A DNA stretch of 64,000 nt, taken from positions 1-64,000 of the forward strand of contig SCTA01000035.1 of the NCBI GenBank assembly GCA_004322275.1. The letters run 5' to 3'. The notes beneath the pieces were generated by a model, which had not been told where the DNA came from, made no database searches, and saw only the letters and a program-made list of their open reading frames with translations. The position numbers and the translations under genes were made by a program. Positions within the stretch are counted from its first letter, which is position 1. Each line of letters starts with the position of its first letter. Below, one piece after another: positions 28,411 to 36,532 of the stretch. Source of the stretch: a bacterium. Lineage in GTDB: Bacteria > Desulfobacterota > Deferrisomatia > Deferrisomatales > BM512.

Positions 28411-28459
28411 GTGGGCTTTAGCCCATCGGGATTGGATCTTTAGATGGGCTAAAGCCCAT
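28411..28459. repeat. REP-like paired palindromes
   Basis: GTGGGCTTTAGCCCAT (28411-28426) and ATGGGCTAAAGCCCAT (28444-28459) are reverse complements over 15 bases, and each arm is itself nearly palindromic. They sit between truD and pspC. The pattern resembles REP elements moved by RAYT (IS200-like) enzymes; no such gene is in the window. Confidence 0.7.
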
Positions 28460-28491
28460 TCTACGGCTGGAGTTTCTGGAGGAAATTTGAA

Positions 28492-28716
28492 ATGATGGAC
28501 CGCAGACTGCGCAAAATTAAGGAAAAGAAGTGGATAGGCGGCGTAGCCGCCGGAGTGGCCTACTGGCTGGGTTTTCCCGCCTGGCTGGTGAGGGTGGTGT
28601 GGGTTTTCGCCGTCCTTTGCTACGGCGCGGGCCTCCTTCTCTACATACTGCTCTGGATCTTCATGCCGAGCTGGGAATATACACCCGAGGATTACGACCA
28701 GGTTTCGGGGGGTTAA
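28492..28716 (+). CDS. PspC domain protein
   Basis: This 74-residue protein has one PspC domain: a basic N-terminus (MDRRLRKIKEKKWIGGV), an amphipathic turn and a hydrophobic segment (VVWVFAVLCYGAGLLLY) ending in FMPS. PspC proteins sense inner-membrane stress in E. coli. No pspA or pspB lies nearby, so it may act alone. GGAGG precedes two adjacent ATG codons; either may be used. Confidence 0.88.
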   Translation: MMDRRLRKIKEKKWIGGVAAGVAYWLGFPAWLVRVVWVFAVLCYGAGLLLYILLWIFMPSWEYTPEDYDQVSGG

Positions 28717-28756
28717 AAACAGCCCGTATGTGGCATCGTATGCCCACTCTAAGGCC

Positions 28757-28786
28757 TTTACAGAACCTATGTTTTTTATGTAATAT
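28757..28786 (+). promoter_or_regulatory. Candidate promoter of the restriction-modification island
   Basis: TTTACA (28757-28762) and TAATAT (28781-28786) are 18 bases apart, close to the sigma-70 consensus, and precede the small regulator gene. Confidence 0.6.
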
Positions 28787-28794
28787 AACATAGG
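28766..28794. promoter_or_regulatory. Inverted-repeat operator overlapping -10 and RBS
   Basis: CCTATGTT (28766-28773) and AACATAGG (28787-28794) are perfect 8-bp inverted arms with 13 bases between. The -10 box lies inside the interval, and the right arm runs into the AGGAGG ribosome binding site. That placement fits an autorepressor site for the ribbon-helix-helix protein encoded next, or an RNA hairpin hiding the ribosome binding site. Confidence 0.6.
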
Positions 28795-28805
28795 AGGTAA
28801 TGACT

Positions 28806-29003
28806 ATGCCAAAAGGAGAATCTGGTCGTCTTGTCATTGAGATCGAGCCACGCCTAAAACGCGAGTTGTATAGCGCTCTGGCTACAGAGGGGTCAACACT
28901 GAAGGCATGGTTTATCGAAACGGCCACTAACTACTTGCGTAACCGCAAACAACCTGCGCTTGTTTTTGGTGGTTCAGAGAACAAATCCAGGCAACAGTCA
29001 TGA
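28806..29003 (+). CDS. Small ribbon-helix-helix (Arc/CopG-like) regulator
   Basis: From the ATG at 28806 (AGGAGG 8 bases upstream) this is a 65-residue protein. A short beta-strand (RLVIEIEPR) is followed by two helices (LKRELYSALATEG and TLKAWFIETATNYL), the ribbon-helix-helix layout of dimeric DNA-binding repressors. An in-frame ATG at 28800 is too close to the ribosome binding site. It overlaps the methyltransferase gene (ATGA). It is a likely transcriptional regulator of the restriction-modification genes, taking the place of an HTH C-protein; an antitoxin role is an alternative. Confidence 0.7.
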   Translation: MPKGESGRLVIEIEPRLKRELYSALATEGSTLKAWFIETATNYLRNRKQPALVFGGSENKSRQQS

Positions 29004-30649
29004 ACTTTGTTGAAAATGAAACTTCTCAGAAGTTGCGAGGAGGCTACTACACACCTTCCGATCTCGCTGGATTTATTGCCCGTTGGGTTGGGCAGGGGAA
29101 TCCATCTAGTATTCTTGAACCTAGTTGCGGTGACGGAGCATTTCTGACAGAACTTGCGAAATGTCCAAGTACCGCGAGTGCAAATATTGTAGCATTTGAG
29201 TTAGATCGCAAAGAGGCAGGAATTGCTTCTCAGCGTGCCAAGGAACATGGACTCTCGGCATCTGTTCATGCATCAGATTTTCTCGGGTGGGCACTAGACC
29301 AGCTTGCCAGTTCCGGCACTCGATTCGATGCTGTAGTTGGCAATCCTCCATTCATTCGTTACCAATACTTGCCTGCTGAATTCCAAGATCGCTCCGAAAG
29401 AGTATTCAGCCGCCTCAATTGTAAGTTCACAAAACACACGAATGCTTGGGTACCCTTTATTCTAGCCTCCTTTGCAATGCTAAAGCGTGGCGGTCGTCTT
29501 GCTATGGTGGTTCCTTCTGAAATCATACACGTTCTTCATGCTCAATCTCTGCGCTCATACTTAGGTAAAGAGTGTCGTCGGCTTGTCATTATCGACCCCG
29601 AGCAACTATGGTTTGAAGACACCCTTCAAGGAACTGTTATCTTGCTAGCTGAGAAACGGCTATGTGATAGCGAAAAACCAGAAGGAGTGGGCATCATTCC
29701 AGTCCGAGCGCGCGAGTTTGTCTCGTGCGATCCAGCCGAAATATTCTCTACGCCAAAACCAATCAATGGAAAAACAGTGGCGGGCAAATGGACACGAGCA
29801 CTTCTAGACAAGGGGTCGCGTGACCTTTTAGACGAACTGATGGAACACCCTGATGTACACTGCTTTGAGGATATAGCTGATGTCGATGTTGGCATCGTTA
29901 CGGGCGCTAACAATTTCTTTCTTGTCACTGATGAGGTAGTGCAACAGTACAAACTTAAGGATCATGTTCATCCAATGTTTGGTCGTAGTGAGCACTGTCC
30001 AGGTGTCATTTACGACACTAAACAGCATCGGACGAATGCCCAAACCGGCAAGCCAACAAATTTTATCTGGTTTAAGAACTCGTCCGTAACTATAAGTAGC
30101 TCGGTAAAATCCTATATTGAAATAGGAGAACAACAGAAGTTACATACGAGATACAAATGTCGGGTTCGCTCACCGTGGTATTCAGTGCCCTCTATTTATG
30201 CAACCGAAATCGGGATGTTAAAACGATCGCACGATACCCCACGTCTTATATTTAACCGAATTGGTGCTTATACTACAGACACTGCCTACCGTATACGATC
30301 AAAAGGGGTCTCCGCCCAGAGGCTCGTAACGAGTTTTGTCAATCCCCTGACGGCACTCAGCGCTGAACTGGAAGGGAGACATTATGGTGGCGGAGTGTTG
30401 GAACTTGTTCCATCCGAAATAGAGCATTTGGCTATTCCGCTACCTGCAAAGACAAAACTCGATATCAAAAAACTTGATCATGCAGTGCGGAACGAATCAG
30501 CTGTAGATGTTCTGTCCTCACATGGTTTTCGTGTGCTCGAAGGTTTGGGTTTGTCCAAAGCCCGAAGTGACCAGTTGCTTGACAACTGGATTAAACTCCG
30601 TAATCGTCGCCATCGGATAACGAGTGGACAAGATTCCACGGCATTTTGA
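29000..30649 (+). CDS. N6-adenine DNA methyltransferase of R-M system
   Basis: The 549-residue protein has the gamma-class adenine methyltransferase order: a GGYYTPSDLAGFI entry, SAM-binding motif I ILEPSCGDGAFL (about 38-49), and catalytic motif IV NPPF (115-118), followed by a large C-terminal target-recognition region (about 250-549). It resembles Eco57I/TaqI-type modification enzymes. No nuclease motif was seen in it. It lies in AT-rich sequence unlike the flanks and ends exactly where the convergent nuclease gene ends, supporting one acquired unit. Confidence 0.88.
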   Translation: MNFVENETSQKLRGGYYTPSDLAGFIARWVGQGNPSSILEPSCGDGAFLTELAKCPSTASANIVAFELDRKEAGIASQRAKEHGLSASVHASDFLGWALDQLASSGTRFDAVVGNPPFIRYQYLPAEFQDRSERVFSRLNCKFTKHTNAWVPFILASFAMLKRGGRLAMVVPSEIIHVLHAQSLRSYLGKECRRLVIIDPEQLWFEDTLQGTVILLAEKRLCDSEKPEGVGIIPVRAREFVSCDPAEIFSTPKPINGKTVAGKWTRALLDKGSRDLLDELMEHPDVHCFEDIADVDVGIVTGANNFFLVTDEVVQQYKLKDHVHPMFGRSEHCPGVIYDTKQHRTNAQTGKPTNFIWFKNSSVTISSSVKSYIEIGEQQKLHTRYKCRVRSPWYSVPSIYATEIGMLKRSHDTPRLIFNRIGAYTTDTAYRIRSKGVSAQRLVTSFVNPLTALSAELEGRHYGGGVLELVPSEIEHLAIPLPAKTKLDIKKLDHAVRNESAVDVLSSHGFRVLEGLGLSKARSDQLLDNWIKLRNRRHRITSGQDSTAF

Positions 30650-31822
30650 CTAATCGATTTCAAGCACGAAGCGTGTTTGATCGTCTTCGTCGCGATACAG
30701 GGATAAAGTTCTACCGATGAGATCGCGGTGAGCAACATGCGCTTTTGCGACCCCCCAGCTTAAACGCGACATTGCATTATGCTGTTTGTACGTTTTAGTA
30801 TTTGTACTGGTGGTGTGCTTTACCCGCAGATCGAACTCACCGTGATTGAGTCCTTTTACGATAAGACTAAACTTTGCAACTGCATCTACTATCGTGGGTT
30901 TTTGAGGCTGGTTCCAATTCAGCGCCTGAAAAACCTCGTCTCTAAAATAGTGACGATGATCTACCTCTTCATCTAGAAGCCCTTTGTCTAAATTTATTGA
31001 ACCTGTGGAGTGAGTATTGGCTCCAGAGGGTATGTTAAGGTCTCGCTCTGTAAGAGGTTTGCTCTGCCAAACTAAAGCAAATTTTACTCCCGTAGGTGTC
31101 TGTGATCGAGTTGAAGTTGCGGCTTGTTTTGATTTATCCGGCGGCGGAGCAGAAGTGCGATTAACGGTTCGTCGCAAAATTGGAGGAACTTTCAACTTAA
31201 TATTTGCTAAACCGTCAGTTTGGCTGGAGCTAGTCGTCGAGACAGCATGTGGAGGGGAGGAGGTTGTCTCATCTAGCAAACGACCCTCTATATGCAATTT
31301 TGTCAATTCTTCATGAGTAAAAATGCGTTTAACATGATCAGGGTATTCACTTGTAATACCATCGAATGCAGTTTCTATATCACTAGCTAATTCAGCGTCA
31401 GAAGTGTCTGTAAGGTCTAGATCAAGAATAATGCTTGCTTCAATATTGTTGTTGAGGCCACCTAGTGTCATATTGGCGCTACCAACAATGACACGCGCAT
31501 AATGTTTTCCGCGAGCATAATATATTTTAGGGTGAAAAATTATGCGCATTCCACCCGTATCAACTACATTAACAGCCGCACCAAGATTAAGGAGATGTTC
31601 GAGTCCTTGCTTAGAAGTGATGTCGTTCCTGATTCCAGCAAAAACCTCCACTATCTGTGCAATTTGCTCGATGTTAGTTGAGATCAAACCAACGCCGCCA
31701 TGATTTACAAAAGCCACACTTAAAATAACTCTCTCGATATCAGGGCATAAGAAAAGCCATTCAACTGCTGCAAAATGAGTCTGAGCTGTAAAGCCTTGCA
31801 GCAAAAAATCCTTTTTAGCCAT
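30650..31822 (-). CDS. PLD-family restriction endonuclease-like protein
   Basis: From the ATG at 31822 this is a 390-residue protein. Residues about 1-170 are a phospholipase-D-type nuclease domain with one HKD-like motif: HPK at 97-99 and GSANMT at 114-119. A Ser/Thr/Pro-rich linker (about 200-270) leads to a C-terminal domain that may bind DNA. Single-HKD dimers include the BfiI and NgoFVII restriction enzymes. The convergent adenine methyltransferase gene abuts its stop with no spacer. A longer in-frame reading to 32227 is the antisense-frame shadow of ftsH on the same strand and was discarded. Confidence 0.78.
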   Translation of the reverse strand: MAKKDFLLQGFTAQTHFAAVEWLFLCPDIERVILSVAFVNHGGVGLISTNIEQIAQIVEVFAGIRNDITSKQGLEHLLNLGAAVNVVDTGGMRIIFHPKIYYARGKHYARVIVGSANMTLGGLNNNIEASIILDLDLTDTSDAELASDIETAFDGITSEYPDHVKRIFTHEELTKLHIEGRLLDETTSSPPHAVSTTSSSQTDGLANIKLKVPPILRRTVNRTSAPPPDKSKQAATSTRSQTPTGVKFALVWQSKPLTERDLNIPSGANTHSTGSINLDKGLLDEEVDHRHYFRDEVFQALNWNQPQKPTIVDAVAKFSLIVKGLNHGEFDLRVKHTTSTNTKTYKQHNAMSRLSWGVAKAHVAHRDLIGRTLSLYRDEDDQTRFVLEID

Positions 31823-31842
31823 TTCAGTACCTATCGCTCCAA

Positions 31843-33828
31843 TTACGTTGTTTTCGGCGCTGCTTCGGGCTCGGTCTCCGTCTCTTTCTCGGGAGCGGGC
31901 TCCGGCGCGGGGGCGGGGAGTTGGGGCGGCGCTTTTACCGGCTTGGGGGGAAGTTCCTTGCCCGCGATTACGAGGTTGACCTCTTCGCCGGAGAGTTCTT
32001 CGCGTTCGAGCAGGGTTTTGGCGAGGCGCTCCATCGTATCCTTGTGTTCTTCTATGATCGAGAGGGCGTTTTTTTCGGCCTGCCTGACTATCGTTTCCAC
32101 TTCCTGATCTATTATCCACCCCATCTGCTCCGACCAGGTCTTGTCCTGCGCGAGCTTCTTGCCGAGAAAGACGTGCTCTTCGCCCCTTGAGAAGGTGACG
32201 GGGCCCACGCGCTCGCTCATCCCCCACTGGCAGACCATCTTTTCGGCGAGGTCGGTAGAGGCGCGAAGGTCGCTCTGCGCTCCCGTCGAGGTCTCGTTGA
32301 AAAAGACCAGTTCGGCCGCCCGCCCGCCCATGTTCACCGCGAGCCTCCCCATCAGGTACTGCTTGGGGTAGTAGTGGCGGTCGTCCAGCGGGACGAGGTG
32401 GGTGACGCCGAGGGCCACGCCCCGCGGAAGTATCGTGACCTTGTGTACCGGGTCCATACCCTCGATCATCGTGGCGACGAGGGTGTGGCCGGCTTCGTGG
32501 AAAGCGGTTATCTTCCTCTCCGACTCGTTCTTCAGCCCCGGCCTCTCAAGCCCCATCATTATCTTGTCTTTGGCGAGGTCGAAATGCTCCGCGTTTACCG
32601 TCTGTGCGCCCGCCCTCGCGGCGAAGAGCGCCGCCTCGTTGCAGAGGTTTTCAAGGTCGGCCCCGCTCATGCCGGGGGTGGAGCGGGCTATGAGGCGAAG
32701 GTCTGCATCCGCGTCGAGGGGAATCTTCCGGGTGTGAACCTTTAATATCGCCACGCGGTCCTCCAGCGTGGGAAGGTCGATGACTACCTGCCTGTCGAAC
32801 CTGCCGGGGCGAAGGAGCGCCGAGTCGAGAACGTCGGGCCGGTTGGTGGCCGCGAGCACGATCACCCTCTCATGGCCCTCGAAGCCGTCCATCTCGCTGA
32901 GGAGCTGGTTCAGGGTCTGCTCGCGCTCGTCGTGGCCTCCGCCGAGACCCGCGCCCCTGTGCCTGCCCACGGCATCTATCTCGTCTATGAATATTATCGA
33001 GGGCGCTTTGGTGCGGGCCTTGGCGAAGAGGTCCCGCACCCGCGAAGCGCCGACGCCGACGAACATCTCTATGAACTCGGAGCCGGTGGTGGAGAAGAAG
33101 GGTACTCCCGCCTCTCCCGCGACGGCCTTGGCCAGCAGCGTCTTGCCCGAGCCGGGGGGGCCCATGAGGAGCACTCCCTTGGGTACCCTGCCGCCGATGC
33201 GCTCGTATTTTTCGGGCGACTTTAAAAAGTCGACAATCTCGGTCAGTTCGAGTTTCTGGGTCTCCATCCCGGCCACGTCCTCGAATTTAACGTTGGGGAC
33301 CTTCTCCTCGCCGACTTTGGTGTCAACCTTCCCGAAATTGCCGAAGGGCCCCATCTGGGCCTTCTGCGCCCTGCGGGACATCCATATCCAGAAGGCTATG
33401 ATGAGGATGAAGGGGAGCATGTTGAAGAAGATCGCGCCCAGCGCGGAGCCCTCGTCCTTCGGGGTCACGCTGACGCTTACCCCCTGGCTGTTTATCAGGC
33501 TCCAGAGTTCCGGGTCCTCTACCGGCGGAAGGGAGGTGGAAAAGCGCATCGCGGTCTTTGGCGCGGCGTCCTTGCCCGCTACGGGAAGTACGTGGGGGGA
33601 GATAAAGGTTCCGGTGACCGAAGTCTCGACGAAGGTGAGGTCCTTTACGTTTCCGCCCCTCAGCTCCGTTTTGAACTCGGAGTAGGAGACGGGAACGATG
33701 GGCTGGTTTTCGACCAGAAACTTGCTCTGGTCCACCCCCGAGCCCTGTCTCGCCATTTCGCCGAGCACTACGGCAAGGACAAGCGCACCTATTACGACAA
33801 TAGCTTTTTTCCAGGGAAAACTTTCCAT
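31843..33828 (-). CDS. ftsH: ATP-dependent zinc metalloprotease FtsH
   Basis: FtsH degrades misfolded membrane proteins and regulators such as LpxC. The 661-residue protein has two N-terminal membrane segments (about 10-25 and 130-150) flanking a periplasmic domain, AAA+ Walker A GPPGSGKT, Walker B IIFIDEIDAVGR, SRH, zinc site HEAGH and the distal Asp in STDLAEKM. A Pro/Glu-rich tail (APAPEPAPEKE) ends it. It begins the flank right of the R-M island, 20 bases from the nuclease start codon. Confidence 0.97.
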   Translation of the reverse strand: MESFPWKKAIVVIGALVLAVVLGEMARQGSGVDQSKFLVENQPIVPVSYSEFKTELRGGNVKDLTFVETSVTGTFISPHVLPVAGKDAAPKTAMRFSTSLPPVEDPELWSLINSQGVSVSVTPKDEGSALGAIFFNMLPFILIIAFWIWMSRRAQKAQMGPFGNFGKVDTKVGEEKVPNVKFEDVAGMETQKLELTEIVDFLKSPEKYERIGGRVPKGVLLMGPPGSGKTLLAKAVAGEAGVPFFSTTGSEFIEMFVGVGASRVRDLFAKARTKAPSIIFIDEIDAVGRHRGAGLGGGHDEREQTLNQLLSEMDGFEGHERVIVLAATNRPDVLDSALLRPGRFDRQVVIDLPTLEDRVAILKVHTRKIPLDADADLRLIARSTPGMSGADLENLCNEAALFAARAGAQTVNAEHFDLAKDKIMMGLERPGLKNESERKITAFHEAGHTLVATMIEGMDPVHKVTILPRGVALGVTHLVPLDDRHYYPKQYLMGRLAVNMGGRAAELVFFNETSTGAQSDLRASTDLAEKMVCQWGMSERVGPVTFSRGEEHVFLGKKLAQDKTWSEQMGWIIDQEVETIVRQAEKNALSIIEEHKDTMERLAKTLLEREELSGEEVNLVIAGKELPPKPVKAPPQLPAPAPEPAPEKETETEPEAAPKTT

Positions 33829-33919
33829 TTCATGCTCCGCTAAGGTTCTCCGAAAGGGTACATAATACCCGGCCTTTGGTCAAATAATCCCGTTTCGGTC
33901 CTTATGGTTAAAGTAGTGA

Positions 33920-33948
33920 TTGACCGGCAAAGTTTCATCAATTAGCAT
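33920..33948 (+). promoter_or_regulatory. Candidate sigma-70 promoter of alaC-hom-apgM
   Basis: TTGACC (33920-33925) and TAGCAT (33943-33948) are 17 bases apart in the divergent ftsH/alaC gap, about 49 bases before the alaC ATG. Confidence 0.5.
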
Positions 33949-33996
33949 CAAAAACTTACGATTTTTTTCAACTTCACCCTTTACGGAGCATTGAAA

Positions 33997-35193
33997 ATGC
34001 TTATCGATCCCTCGAAATTCCACAGAATTCAGCGTCTTCCGCCCTACGTTTTCAAGGAAGTAGACGAACTGAAGATGGCCGCCCGCCGCCGCGGGGAAGA
34101 CATAATAGACATGGGGATGGGCAATCCCGACCTCGGGACTCCCCAGCACATAGTGGACAAGCTCCTTGAGGCAGCCGGAAAGGCCAAGAACCACCGCTAC
34201 AGTGTCTCTCGCGGCATCATCAAGCTCCGCGTGGCGATGGCCAACTGGTACGAAAGGCGCTACGGCGTCCAGCTCGACCCCGAGACCGAAATCTGCGCGA
34301 CGATGGGAGCGAAGGAGGGGCTCGCCCACCTCTCGATGGCGGTGCTCGCCCCCGGCGACGTAGTTTTCGTCCCCACGCCCAACTACCCGATACACGCTTA
34401 CTCCGTCGTCCTCTCCGACGCCGACCTTCGCACCATTCCTCTCGGCGACGGGGGCGACGAGTTCATCGAGCGCCTCGAAAGGGCGGTGAAGACCATCTGG
34501 CCGCGCCCCAAGATGCTGGTCCTCAACTTCCCGCACAATCCGACGGCCAAGGTAACCGATCTCGCCTTTTTCGAGAAGGCGGTCGCCTTCTGCCGCGAGA
34601 ACGGGATAATCCTCGTCCACGACCTCGCCTACGCCGACATCTGCTTCGACGGCTACAAGGCCCCCAGCATCATGCAGATTCCCGGCGCGAAGGATATCGC
34701 CGTGGAGTTCTACAGCCTCTCCAAGAGCTACAACATGGCGGGCTGGCGCGTCGGCTTTTGCGTCGGCAACCCCAAGCTCGTAAACGCGCTCATCAGAATC
34801 AAGTCCTATCTCGATTACGGCATGTTCCAGCCGATCCAGATAGCCTCGATCATCGCCCTCGACAGCCCCGACTCCGTAACGCAGGAGATAAGCGCCATCT
34901 ATCAGGCGCGCCGCGACAAGCTGGTTTCCGGACTTGCCAAGGCCGGGTGGAACATCGACACGCCGAAGGGAACGATGTTCGCCTGGGCGAAGATTCCCGA
35001 GCCCTTCGACAAGCTCGGTTCCCTTGGGTTCGCCAAGCACCTCCTGAAAGAGGCCAGGGTAGCCGTCAGCCCCGGAACGGGGTTCGGCCACGACGGCGAG
35101 GGGTACGTGCGCTTCGCCCTCGTCGAGAACGAACACCGCATAGGGCAGGCCACGGCGGGCATCCGCGAGATGTTCCGCTGCGACGTAAAGTAG
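33997..35193 (+). CDS. alaC: AlaC-type alanine/aspartate-family aminotransferase
   Basis: This 398-residue fold-type I PLP enzyme is very like E. coli Ala[66 protein letters not shown] and the PLP-Lys in [15 protein letters not shown]. It should make alanine from pyruvate and glutamate, although close relatives use other amino acids or LL-diaminopimelate. The ATG at 33997 has GGAG 8 bases upstream; a TTG two codons earlier is possible. hom follows 34 bases downstream. Confidence 0.9.
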   Translation: MLIDPSKFHRIQRLPPYVFKEVDELKMAARRRGEDIIDMGMGNPDLGTPQHIVDKLLEAAGKAKNHRYSVSRGIIKLRVAMANWYERRYGVQLDPETEICATMGAKEGLAHLSMAVLAPGDVVFVPTPNYPIHAYSVVLSDADLRTIPLGDGGDEFIERLERAVKTIWPRPKMLVLNFPHNPTAKVTDLAFFEKAVAFCRENGIILVHDLAYADICFDGYKAPSIMQIPGAKDIAVEFYSLSKSYNMAGWRVGFCVGNPKLVNALIRIKSYLDYGMFQPIQIASIIALDSPDSVTQEISAIYQARRDKLVSGLAKAGWNIDTPKGTMFAWAKIPEPFDKLGSLGFAKHLLKEARVAVSPGTGFGHDGEGYVRFALVENEHRIGQATAGIREMFRCDVK

Positions 35194-35227
35194 GTTTTAT
35201 TAAATTCTTTAAAGCAGGAAATAAAAA

Positions 35228-36529
35228 ATGCAGACGATTGGAGTGGGCCTCCTTGGCTTCGGAACCATCGGAGCGGGAGTCGCGGAACTTTTACAGGTCA
35301 ACGCCGACGAGATAAGCCGGAGGCTGGGTGCTAGAATCGAGCTTCTGAAGATCGCGGATCTCGACATAACCACGGACAGGGGGGTCAAGGTAGATAAATC
35401 CCTCCTCACCACCGACGCGAACGAGATCTTCAACGACGAGCGGATAAAGATCGTAATCGAGCTCATCGGCGGCTACGGGGTGGCGAAGAGGTTCATAGAG
35501 CGCTCCTTCGAGACGAAAAAGAGCGTCGTTACGGCGAACAAGGCGCTGCTGGCGGTTCACGGCGCCGAACTGATGTCTCTGGCGGCGAAGAGCGGCTGCG
35601 ACATAGCGTTCGAGGCGGCGGTAGGCGGCGGGATACCGATTCTGCGCGCGCTGCGCGAGGGGATGGCGGCCAACAGGATCCACACCATCTACGGGATTCT
35701 GAACGGCACCACGAACTACATCCTCACCGCGATGAAGGAAAAAGGGCAGGACTTCGAGGAGGTGCTCCGCGAGGCGCAAAAGCTCGGCTACGCCGAAGCC
35801 GACCCGACCTTCGACGTGGAGGGCATCGACGCCGCCCACAAACTCACCCTTCTCTCCACGATGGCCTTCGGACGCAGGGTGGATTTCAAGTCGGTCTATA
35901 CCGAGGGGATAAGCAACATCACCCCGCAGGATATCTCCTACGCGCAGGAGTTCGGCCTCGAAGTGAAACTCCTTTGCATAGCGAAGTTCGACGGGGAAAA
36001 GGTGGAGGCGAGGGTGCATCCGACGATGATTCCCTCCGATCACCTCCTCGCCTCGGTTCGCGGAGTCTACAACGCCATTTACGTGGACGCCGATTTCCTC
36101 GGCCCGACCCTCTATTACGGGCAGGGAGCGGGGAGGAGGGCCACCGCGAGCGCGGTTGTCGGCGATCTCATCGAGCTTTCGAGAGACATAATGAACGGCG
36201 TCAAGCGCCGCGTTCCGCCGATGGCCTTTCTGGACGAGGAGATGACCGACGCCGTGGTCAAGCCGATGGGCGAAGTGGGGTGCAGGTACTATGTCCGCTT
36301 CCTCGCCCTCGACCAGCCCGGAGTGCTCTCGAAAATCTCCGGCGCTCTCGGGGACCACGGCATCTCCATCGAGTCGGTGGTGCAGAAGGGGCGCAGCCAG
36401 AACCACGGCGTGCCGCTGGTGCTAAAGACCCACGAGGCGAAAGAGGCGGATTTCATGGGCGCCCTTCTGAAGATAAAGGCCCTCGGAGTCTGCAACGGCG
36501 ACCCGGTAGTAGTCCGCATCGAAGGGTAA
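35228..36529 (+). CDS. hom: Homoserine dehydrogenase
   Basis: Hom reduces aspartate semialdehyde to homoserine for threonine and methionine. The 433-residue protein has the NAD(P) site GLLGFGTIGAGV, TANKALLAVHG, GGGIPILRALREG, the GILNGTTNYIL signature, and a C-terminal ACT domain (about 350-430, ALDQPGVLSKISGALGDHGI) for feedback control. It lies between alaC and apgM with short gaps, a gene order I associate with Geobacter-like bacteria. Confidence 0.97.
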   Translation: MQTIGVGLLGFGTIGAGVAELLQVNADEISRRLGARIELLKIADLDITTDRGVKVDKSLLTTDANEIFNDERIKIVIELIGGYGVAKRFIERSFETKKSVVTANKALLAVHGAELMSLAAKSGCDIAFEAAVGGGIPILRALREGMAANRIHTIYGILNGTTNYILTAMKEKGQDFEEVLREAQKLGYAEADPTFDVEGIDAAHKLTLLSTMAFGRRVDFKSVYTEGISNITPQDISYAQEFGLEVKLLCIAKFDGEKVEARVHPTMIPSDHLLASVRGVYNAIYVDADFLGPTLYYGQGAGRRATASAVVGDLIELSRDIMNGVKRRVPPMAFLDEEMTDAVVKPMGEVGCRYYVRFLALDQPGVLSKISGALGDHGISIESVVQKGRSQNHGVPLVLKTHEAKEADFMGALLKIKALGVCNGDPVVVRIEG

Positions 36530-36532
36530 TTT

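Noticed and set aside
28727-31842. Prophage or integrative element around the R-M genes
   Set aside because: No integrase, attachment repeats, tRNA junction or phage genes were seen.
30650-32227. 525-residue reading that extends the PLD nuclease by 135 residues
   Set aside because: The extra N-terminus is Arg/Gly-rich shadow sequence in another frame of the ftsH 3' end; the ATG at 31822 has a ribosome binding site and starts the recognisable domain.
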